From Acidimicrobiaceae bacterium (GTDB lineage: Bacteria > Actinomycetota > Acidimicrobiia > Acidimicrobiales > Salinilacustritrichaceae), in the NCBI GenBank assembly GCA_003476595.1, contig DMTU01000104.1, positions 2,491 to 8,218 of the forward strand: 5,728 bases of DNA, read 5' to 3'. This document shows positions 1 through 5,298 of the stretch, in pieces. Under the pieces are notes generated by a model. That model had not been told where the DNA came from. It saw only the letters and a program-made list of their open reading frames with translations, and searched no databases. Numbering within the stretch: position 1 is the first letter of the stretch; every line of letters starts with the position of its first letter. Position numbers and translations under genes: made by a program.

Positions 1-288
1 GACCGGTCGCGAGCCTGGATGGAGGCGAGCGGCGCCCGTCGCACCTGGAACGACCGCATCCCCACCGGCCTGCTCGCCGGCCAGCACCAGGCGGGCACGT
101 GCCGGATGGGCACCGACCCGGCCACCTCGGTCACCGACCCCGACGGCCGGGTCCACGGCCACGACAACCTCTGGGTCGCCGACGCATCGGTGCACGTCAC
201 CAACGGGTCGGTGAACCCCGTCCTCACGATCATGGCCCTCGCGCACCGCCTCGCGACGAAACTGGCAGCGGCTGCGTCACACCGCTGA
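1..288 (+). CDS. GMC-family FAD oxidoreductase, C-terminal fragment (5' end outside window)
   Basis: The reading frame is open from base 1 to a TGA at 286-288, giving the last 95 residues of a glucose-methanol-choline (GMC) flavoprotein, a family that oxidises alcohols, sugars or sterols with FAD. The fragment has the family's C-terminal signature: QHQAGTCRMG at residues 28-37, then DGRVHG (48-53), NLWVADAS (56-63) and TNGSVNPVLTIMALA (67-81). By family comparison His29 is the catalytic base of the active-site His pair and Asn72 takes the second position, the His/Asn pairing common in bacterial GMC dehydrogenases. The FAD-binding N-terminus and most of the substrate domain lie upstream, so the substrate cannot be named. 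An ATG at base 19 is internal, since the homology runs through it and the missing domains are obligatory. The last ten codons form the left arm of a large hairpin shared with the convergent asparaginase gene. Confidence 0.93.
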   Translation, partial: DRSRAWMEASGARRTWNDRIPTGLLAGQHQAGTCRMGTDPATSVTDPDGRVHGHDNLWVADASVHVTNGSVNPVLTIMALAHRLATKLAAAASHR

Positions 289-341
289 CGCGTTCCACCA
301 TCTCCGGGACGGACCGGTGTGACGCCTCCGCTGCCAGTTTC
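258..341. terminator. Large imperfect inverted repeat between convergent genes; probable bidirectional terminator
   Basis: Bases 258-284 are complementary to 315-341 at 25 of 27 positions. There is a 14-bp lower stem (258-271 with 328-341), a 2x2 internal mismatch (272-273 against 326-327), an 11-bp upper stem and a 30-base loop. The left arm lies inside the last codons of the GMC gene; the right arm ends on the asparaginase stop codon (340-342, minus strand). No U-tract follows either arm beyond the TTT at the stem base, so this would be a U-poor hairpin terminator of the kind common in high-GC actinobacteria. The structure is read directly from the sequence; the termination role is inferred from position. 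Confidence 0.7.
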
Positions 342-1299
342 AGGTGGGGGCGACGCGGAGGTCGGCGACGTGGGTGCCGACGTGGTTGGTGATGCGCCGG
401 CGGGGGTCGAACACGTCGGTGCGGTCGGTGCCCTCGACCTCGGCGAGCACGTGGCCGAGCGCGACCTCCGACGCCGGGCGGCTGCCGTCCTCGGCCTTGA
501 TGGCGATGCCGAGGCCGAGGCGGGGGACGACGGCGAGCTGCACGCCCTCGGCTCCGGTCTTCACGAGCACCTCGCCGTTCGCCGCCGCGAGCAGGTCGGT
601 GCAGAGCCGGCCGGTGCCGGCGACGAACCACGGTTCGGCGACCATGGCGTCGGCCAGCCGTCGGGCGGCGTCGGCGCGCGCGGGCGGCCACTCGGTCGGT
701 GTGCCGAAGCCGGCCGCCGCGGTGGCGATGGCGTGCAGCGGCATCGGGTGGACCGGGATGCCGCAGCCGTCGACGCCGGTCTCGGCCGGGTCGAGCGCGG
801 TGCGGGTGGTCTCGGCGAGCGCGGCCCGGACCAGCTCCTGCACCGGGTGGCCGGGCTGGATGTAGCCGGCGCTGTCGACGCCGAGGTGGCGGGCGAGGGT
901 GAGGAAGCCGGCGTGCTTGCCCGAGCAGTTGCGGGCCGCGGTGGCCCCCGGGTCGACGTCGCGGTGGACCTGCTCGACGCCGCACTCGAGATCGTCGGCA
1001 GTGCACCCGATGCGGGCGAGCCAGGCATCGACCGCGGCGACGTGACCGGGTTCGCCGTTGTGGGAGGCGCAGGCGAGCGCGAGCTGCACGGGGCCGAGAT
1101 CGAACGCGTCGGCGGCGCCGGTCTCGACCAGGGGCAGCGCCTGCAGGGGTTTCACCGCCGAGCGGGGATGGGTGAGCCGGTCCGGGTCGCCCCAGGACCG
1201 CACCACGTCGCCCTCGACGTCGGCGACCGCAGCATGGACGACGTGGCGGCTCTCGACGTGCGGGCCGCGCCAGAGCTCGACCGTGATCGGCTGGGTCAT
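340..1299 (-). CDS. L-asparaginase, Ser-Lys/zinc type (Asparaginase_II family, Rhizobium etli ReAV-like)
   Basis: A 319-residue cytoplasmic enzyme expected to hydrolyse L-asparagine to aspartate and ammonia. It belongs to the PF06089 family, unrelated to the E. coli-type Thr-dependent asparaginases. The active-site motifs are in order: RSAVKPLQ (residues 46-53, Ser47 and Lys50 as the Ser-Lys tandem), CASHNGE (77-83, Ser79), NCSGKHAGF (124-132, Cys125 and Lys128) and DGCGIP (177-182, Cys179). These match Ser48, Lys51, Ser80, Cys135, Lys138 and Cys189 of R. etli ReAV, where the two Cys and Lys138 surround a zinc site, so all catalytic positions look intact. KTGAEGV (247-253) is also typical. 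There is no signal peptide. The ATG at 1299-1297 is chosen because MTQPITVELWRGPHVES matches the family N-terminus. No Shine-Dalgarno sequence is evident, but the selO stop is only 10 bp upstream, so translation is probably by coupling from selO. It shares a hairpin terminator with the convergent GMC gene. Confidence 0.92.
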   Translation of the reverse strand: MTQPITVELWRGPHVESRHVVHAAVADVEGDVVRSWGDPDRLTHPRSAVKPLQALPLVETGAADAFDLGPVQLALACASHNGEPGHVAAVDAWLARIGCTADDLECGVEQVHRDVDPGATAARNCSGKHAGFLTLARHLGVDSAGYIQPGHPVQELVRAALAETTRTALDPAETGVDGCGIPVHPMPLHAIATAAAGFGTPTEWPPARADAARRLADAMVAEPWFVAGTGRLCTDLLAAANGEVLVKTGAEGVQLAVVPRLGLGIAIKAEDGSRPASEVALGHVLAEVEGTDRTDVFDPRRRITNHVGTHVADLRVAPT

Positions 1300-1309
1300 G
1301 TGGTCATGT
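1294..1309 (-). repeat. 8-bp tandem duplication (ACATGACC x2) at the asparaginase start
   Basis: On the minus strand the selO stop TAG is followed directly by ACATGACC repeated twice. The second copy holds the asparaginase ATG (1299-1297). The first copy creates an out-of-frame ATG (1307-1305) opening a three-codon ORF, ATG ACC ACA TGA, whose stop overlaps the asparaginase start as ATGA. The duplication is seen directly; a role in termination-reinitiation between selO and the asparaginase gene is inference. Confidence 0.75.
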
Positions 1310-2950
1310 CTACGAGCTGCAGGACAGCATCGAGCAGCCGGCCCGCTCCCGGGCCCACTCCGGTCGCTTCTCGGCGAAGCGCTCCCGCCCGGGCTGGTCG
1401 TCGTAGGGCCGGCGCAGCGTGTCGTGGAGCTCGGCGATGAGGCTGTCGTCGTCCTGCTCCGCCGCGTCGATGGCCAGCTGGGCCAGGTAGTTGCGCAGCA
1501 CGTACTTGGGGTTCACGGCGTCCATCCTGGCGCGAGGATCGTCGACGTCGAGGCGGTCGCGCCAGCGGCGCAACCAGCCGGCGAGGCCGGCCAGCACGTC
1601 GCCGGTGACCTCGTCGGGGGCGTAGCTGGCCGCCAGCAGCGGCTCGACCAGGGAGCGATCGGTGGCGGTGCGGTCGAGGGTGGCCACGTCGGGGAGCGAG
1701 CGGAAGAAGATCGTGCTGTCGATCTCCGTGCTGGACAGCACCTCGTGCAGGTCGGCCACCAGCCGGCGGTCGGGTTCGGCCACGACGCCGTCCACCTCGA
1801 CGCCGAGCTTGGCCAGCCACGCCCGGGGCAGCTCCTGCTCGATGGTGGCGGCGTAGGACCCGAGGCTGGCCTCGAGCATGGTGGCGTCGCCGACGAGCAC
1901 GTGGAAGGCCCCGCCGAGGCGGGACAGGTTCCACTGGGCCACCACCGGCTGCGTGCCGTAGCGGTAGCGCTTCATGTGCCGGTCGGTGGTGTTGGGGGTC
2001 CAGCCCTCGTCGTAGGGCTCGAGCCAGCCGTAGGGCCCGTAGTCGATGGTGAGGCCGAGGATCGACAGGTTGTCGGTGTTCATCACCCCGTGGACGAAGC
2101 CCACCCGCATCCAGTCGATCATCAGCGACGCGGTCCGCTGGCAGACCTCGTCGAAGAGGTCGACCATGAGCTCCCGGCGGTGCTGGGCGTCGCGGGGCGT
2201 GCCGAGGTGCGGGAAGTCGTGGGTGAGGGTGTGGTCGACGAGCTGGCGGAGGAGGTCCTCCTCGCCGAGGGACGCGGGCAGCTCGAAGGTGCCGAAGCGG
2301 GTGAACGACGGGGCGACGCGGCACACGACGGCGCCGGGCTCGGGCGCGGGGTGGCCGTCGTAGAACATGTCGCGCACGACCTGGTCGCCGGTGGTGACGA
2401 GCGACAGGGCACGGGTGGTGGGCACCCCGAGGTGGTGCATGGCCTCGCTGCAGAGGAACTCGCGCACCGACGAGCGCAGCACGGCGCGGCCGTCGGCGGA
2501 GCGGGAGTAGGGCGTGGGACCGGCACCCTTCAGCTGCAGGGTCTGGTTCGTGCCGTCGGCGTCGACGACCTCGCCGAGGGCGATGGCGCGCCCGTCACCG
2601 AGCTGGCCGGCCCAGTTGCCGAACTGGTGCCCGCCGTACCGGTCGGCGCGCGGGGTCATCCCCTCGACGACCGAGTTGCCGGACAGCACCCGGGCGATCT
2701 CGTCGGACTCCTCCGGGGTGGGCGATGCCGGCAGACCGAGCGGCGCGGCGACCTCCGGGGACCAGGCCCGCAGCCGCGGCGCGGCGACGGGCGTGGGGCG
2801 CACCGGGGACCACGCCGCACCGGGCACCTGGCGCGGGAAGACCTCGGACCGGGCGTCACCCGGGAGGGCGCGGACGAAGCGGTCGTCCCACGTCAGGGCA
2901 TCGAACAGCGGGGAGGGCTGGGCGGCGAGGTCGGTCTGGAGGTCGGTGAT
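1310..2950 (-). CDS. selO: Protein adenylyltransferase SelO (pseudokinase AMPylase), Cys form; start codon unresolved
   Basis: SelO (YdiU/UPF0061) has a kinase fold that binds ATP inverted and transfers AMP to Ser, Thr or Tyr of target proteins, in a redox-linked stress role. Counting from the ATC at 2950-2948 (546 aa; E. coli SelO has 478), the family blocks are all present: FVRALPGD (25-32), RPTPVAAPRL (51-60), GGHQFGNWAGQLGDGRAIALGE (106-127), LQLKGAG (139-145, ATP-site Lys141), VREFLCSEAM (162-171, Glu169), GFVHGVMNTDN (284-294, Asp293 and Asn294) and IDYGP (302-306, metal-binding Asp303). The C-terminus CSMLSCSS places Cys544 where other SelO proteins carry selenocysteine. The start is odd: no in-frame ATG, GTG or TTG lies between the conserved region and the divergent transporter gene at 3012. 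The nearest ones lie inside that gene (GTG at 3145, TTG at 3148), in what looks like its antisense shadow. I end the feature at the ATC that begins ITDLQTDL, as a placeholder. The downstream asparaginase gene is probably in the same operon. Confidence 0.93.
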   Translation of the reverse strand: MTDLQTDLAAQPSPLFDALTWDDRFVRALPGDARSEVFPRQVPGAAWSPVRPTPVAAPRLRAWSPEVAAPLGLPASPTPEESDEIARVLSGNSVVEGMTPRADRYGGHQFGNWAGQLGDGRAIALGEVVDADGTNQTLQLKGAGPTPYSRSADGRAVLRSSVREFLCSEAMHHLGVPTTRALSLVTTGDQVVRDMFYDGHPAPEPGAVVCRVAPSFTRFGTFELPASLGEEDLLRQLVDHTLTHDFPHLGTPRDAQHRRELMVDLFDEVCQRTASLMIDWMRVGFVHGVMNTDNLSILGLTIDYGPYGWLEPYDEGWTPNTTDRHMKRYRYGTQPVVAQWNLSRLGGAFHVLVGDATMLEASLGSYAATIEQELPRAWLAKLGVEVDGVVAEPDRRLVADLHEVLSSTEIDSTIFFRSLPDVATLDRTATDRSLVEPLLAASYAPDEVTGDVLAGLAGWLRRWRDRLDVDDPRARMDAVNPKYVLRNYLAQLAIDAAEQDDDSLIAELHDTLRRPYDDQPGRERFAEKRPEWARERAGCSMLSCSS

Positions 2951-2997
2951 CCACCCAGTCTGAGGCCGCGGGTCGGGTCCGCCAACCCAGCGCTCCG

Positions 2998-3003
2998 TAA
3001 CCT
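2998..3003 (+). promoter_or_regulatory. Putative -10 element (TAACCT) for a leaderless transporter transcript
   Basis: TAACCT fits the actinobacterial -10 pattern TANNNT and ends 8 bases before the transporter ATG at 3012. Transcription would therefore start at or next to the A of ATG. No Shine-Dalgarno sequence is present in the preceding 20 bases (CCGTAACCTGACCCCCG), which agrees with a leaderless message. No convincing -35 box is seen. The hexamer and spacing are observed; promoter function is inferred. Confidence 0.4.
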
Positions 3004-3011
3004 GACCCCCG

Positions 3012-3950
3012 ATGGGAGCAGGGCACGACCACGGCCACGGCCTCGCCGGCCAGCGGGCCGGGACCCGGCACCGTCGACGGCTGGCGATCTCCTTCGGGCT
3101 GATCGCCGTGTTCTTCGTCGTCGAGGCGGTGGCGGGCGTGCTCACCAACTCCCTCGCCCTGCTCTCCGACGCCGGCCACATGCTCACCGACGTCGTCGGC
3201 CTCGGCATGGCGCTGGCCGCGATCCAGCTCGCCGACCGGCACCAGGCCGGTGCCGCCCACCGGAGCGAGACGAGCCAGCACACCTTCGGCCTCTACCGGC
3301 TCGAGATCCTCGCCGCGTTCGTCAACGCCCTGCTGCTCGTCGGCGTGGCCGTCTACATCCTCGTCGAGGCGGTGCGTCGGATCGGCGGCGACCCCGAGAT
3401 CGACACCGGTCCGATGCTGGTGGTCGCCGTCCTCGGCCTGCTGGTGAACCTGGTGGCCTTCGCCCTGCTCCGCGAAGGGGCCAAGGAGTCCATCAACGTC
3501 GAGGGCGCCTACCTCGAGGTGGTCGCCGACACCCTCGGCTCGGTGGGCGTGATCGTCGCCGCGGTGCTCCTCGAGCTGTTCGGGTGGACCTGGGTGGATC
3601 CCCTGGTCGGCGCGCTCATCGGCCTGTGGATCCTGCCCCGCACGGTCCGGCTCGGTCGCCAGGCCGTCCGGATCCTGCTGCAGTCCGCGCCGCCGAGCAT
3701 CGACCTGGCCGCGCTGCGGGCCGACCTGGCCGCACTGCCCGACGTGCTCGACGTCCACGACCTGCACGTGTGGACGCTCACGTCCGAGATGGAGAACGCC
3801 ACCGCCCACCTCGTGGTGGAGCCGGGGGTCGACGGCCACGACGTGCTCGACCAGGCCCGGGCGCTCCTGCAGGACCGCTACCGCATCGCCCACGCCACCC
3901 TGCAGGTGGAACCCTCCGACCACACGGGGTGCGACGAGCTCGAGTGGTAG
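3012..3950 (+). CDS. Cation diffusion facilitator (CzcD/ZitB-like Zn/Cd/Co exporter)
   Basis: A 312-residue inner-membrane metal/proton antiporter of the CDF family, which moves Zn2+ and related divalent ions out of the cytoplasm. The N-terminus begins MGAGHDHGHG, a His-rich metal-capturing stretch typical of the CzcD subgroup. Six membrane segments are visible at about residues 25-45, 48-72, 96-120, 133-154, 166-189 and 194-210. The transport site in helix 2 is intact (SDAGHMLTD, 52-60, with His56 and Asp60). In helix 5 the usual HxxxD reads ExxxD (YLEVVADTLGSVGV, Glu169 and Asp173). The C-terminal cytoplasmic domain (about 211-300) has the ferredoxin-like dimerisation fold with VHDLHVWTL (248-256), HLVV and IAHATLQVE (292-300), and ends HTGCDELEW with a possible metal-binding His304/Cys307. 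The ATG at 3012 fits the usual family start; no ribosome site precedes it. The gene diverges from selO and converges on the histidine kinase gene. Confidence 0.94.
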   Translation: MGAGHDHGHGLAGQRAGTRHRRRLAISFGLIAVFFVVEAVAGVLTNSLALLSDAGHMLTDVVGLGMALAAIQLADRHQAGAAHRSETSQHTFGLYRLEILAAFVNALLLVGVAVYILVEAVRRIGGDPEIDTGPMLVVAVLGLLVNLVAFALLREGAKESINVEGAYLEVVADTLGSVGVIVAAVLLELFGWTWVDPLVGALIGLWILPRTVRLGRQAVRILLQSAPPSIDLAALRADLAALPDVLDVHDLHVWTLTSEMENATAHLVVEPGVDGHDVLDQARALLQDRYRIAHATLQVEPSDHTGCDELEW

Positions 3951-3954
3951 CGAT

Positions 3955-3995
3955 CTGTCAGCGACGGCGGAACGGCGTTCCGTGGCCGCTGCCAG
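3955..3995. terminator. Long imperfect hairpin between convergent genes; probable bidirectional terminator
   Basis: Bases 3955-3973 pair with 3977-3995 around a three-base loop, with 16 of 19 positions pairable (one as G-U) and mismatches at 3958/3992, 3964/3986 and 3966/3984. It fills the 49-base gap between the transporter stop (3948-3950) and the kinase stop (4000-4002), so it can serve both transcripts. No U-tract is present on either side. Its outer arm, CTGTCAGCGA with CCGCTGCCAG, resembles the lower stem of the hairpin at 258-341. Structure observed, function inferred. Confidence 0.7.
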
Positions 3996-3999
3996 AACG

Positions 4000-5298
4000 T
4001 CAGGGGGTGGTCACGGGGAGGTCGAGGACGATCCGGGCCCCGCCGGACGGCGCCACGTCGACGCGCAGGTCGCCACCGGCGTCGGTCGCGACGCGGGCCG
4101 CGATGTCGAGGCCGAGCCCGGTGGAGCCGCCCCCGGACACGCCACGCCCCCGGGCTCGCGCCGGATCGGCGATGCCGGGACCGGCGTCGTCCACCGCGAG
4201 CAGCGCCCGTCCGGCATCGACCGTGAGCGAGACGGCGTAGGGGGTGCCGGCCGGGGTGTGGCTGTGGACGTTGCCGAGGAGGGCGTCGAGCACCGCCTCC
4301 AGCTCGTCGGCGGCGGCCCGGACGGGCACCGGCCCCGGCGGCACGTCGACGGTCCAGGCCCGGCCGTCCTCCTCGGCGAGCAGGGACCAGAAGTCGGTGC
4401 GCGCCCGGACGACGGCCGCCAGGTCGGTCGTCGCCGCCACCGGTGCGCCGTGCAGCGGCCGGCGAGCGGCCTGCACCAGCTCGGTGACCGCGGCTTCGAG
4501 GCGGTCGACGCCGGCGCTGAGGCTCGGGGACCCGCTCGCCTCGGCGTCCAGGCGCAGGGCGGTCAGCGGCGTGCGCAGGCGGTGGGAGAGGTCGGCGACC
4601 CGTTCGCGCTCGGCCGAGCGCAGCTCGTCGATGCGATCCGCCAGCAGGTTGAGGGCCCGGCCGGCGGCGGCCAGCTCCGGCGTGTCGCTGGTCGCCGCGC
4701 GCGCCAGGGGGTCACCCTCGGCGAGCGCACGGGCGGTGGCGGACAGCTCCCCGGCGTCCCGGGTGAGGGAGCGGGCCAGGCGGTCGGCCACCACGCACGA
4801 ACCGATCACGAGCACGATCGCGACGCCGCCCAGGGCCAGCCAGGACGTCGCGACGCCGTCCCGGCGCAGCTCCCCGGGCACGTGGGCCCGGATGGCGGCG
4901 ACCGAGTCCTCGCCGAGCACGACCGGGACCCACACGTCCACGCCGTCGCCGACCGTCTCGGAGAAGCCGAGGCCCGTGCGGGCCAGGGCCAGGGAACGGG
5001 CGGCTTCCTCCTCGAGCTCGCGGTCGCCGGTTCCGGTCCCGCCGATGACCCGGCCGTCGGGCAGCCAGACCACGAGTCGACCGTCGGATCCCGTGGCCGT
5101 CCGCTCCACGGCCGCGGTCAGGCGTTCGGTGTCGTCGGTGAGGGCGAGCACCGGGGCCAGAGCTGCGGCGTCGCGCTCGGCCGCGTCCATCGCCCGGTCC
5201 TCCGCGACGGTGCGCACCAGCAGGCCGAGCGGCACGGCGAAGGCCACCACGACGAGCGAGCTGGCTGCCAGGACGACCAGCAGCAGGCGGCGCCTCAC
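4000..5298 (-). CDS. Sensor histidine kinase of an OmpR-type two-component system
   Basis: A 432-residue membrane sensor kinase that autophosphorylates on His and passes the phosphate to the regulator encoded just upstream. Order of parts: membrane segment 1 (about 4-28), an extracytoplasmic sensor of about 120 residues, membrane segment 2 (about 151-171), a HAMP linker (about 172-225, with the ALAEGDPLARAA and LNLLADRIDELR helices), the dimerisation H-box LSHRLRTPLTALRLDAEA (237-254, phospho-acceptor His239), N-box LLGNVHSHTPAG (340-351, Asn343), G1 DDAGPGI (370-376) and G2 GGSTGLGLDIA (390-400). The region between G1 and G2 is a short Arg/Gly-rich stretch without a clear F-box. The start is a GTG at 5298-5296 whose last bases overlap the regulator stop (GTGA), 9 bases after GGGAGGG, so expression is coupled. 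The sensor shows no metal-binding cluster or recognisable PAS or CHASE signature, so its signal is unknown. Confidence 0.94.
   Translation of the reverse strand: MRRRLLLVVLAASSLVVVAFAVPLGLLVRTVAEDRAMDAAERDAAALAPVLALTDDTERLTAAVERTATGSDGRLVVWLPDGRVIGGTGTGDRELEEEAARSLALARTGLGFSETVGDGVDVWVPVVLGEDSVAAIRAHVPGELRRDGVATSWLALGGVAIVLVIGSCVVADRLARSLTRDAGELSATARALAEGDPLARAATSDTPELAAAGRALNLLADRIDELRSAERERVADLSHRLRTPLTALRLDAEASGSPSLSAGVDRLEAAVTELVQAARRPLHGAPVAATTDLAAVVRARTDFWSLLAEEDGRAWTVDVPPGPVPVRAAADELEAVLDALLGNVHSHTPAGTPYAVSLTVDAGRALLAVDDAGPGIADPARARGRGVSGGGSTGLGLDIAARVATDAGGDLRVDVAPSGGARIVLDLPVTTP

Noticed and set aside
1310..1330. A selenocysteine (UGA) codon at the end of SelO
   Set aside because: The antepenultimate residue is encoded by an ordinary Cys codon and the frame closes normally at TAG, so this is a Cys-form SelO with no need for a selenocysteine insertion element.
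2951..3283. N-terminal extension of selO to an ATG at 3283 or GTG at 3145
   Set aside because: The extra residues lie wholly over the start of the transporter gene, are low-complexity Arg/Pro/Ser/Trp-rich and match nothing expected of SelO. Kept only as a remote alternative because of the missing start codon.
2856..3923. A 355-residue open frame on the minus strand opposite the cation transporter
   Set aside because: Its His/Glu/Gly-rich product (many HxD and GE runs) mirrors the transporter codons and shows no family motifs. The sense gene is fully supported by CDF motifs.
1058..4240. A 1060-residue open frame on the plus strand across asparaginase, selO, the transporter and the kinase end
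   Set aside because: It is antisense or out of frame to four well-supported genes, has compositionally biased Gly/Arg/Val-rich sequence with no domain, and is the expected result of rare stop codons in GC-rich DNA.
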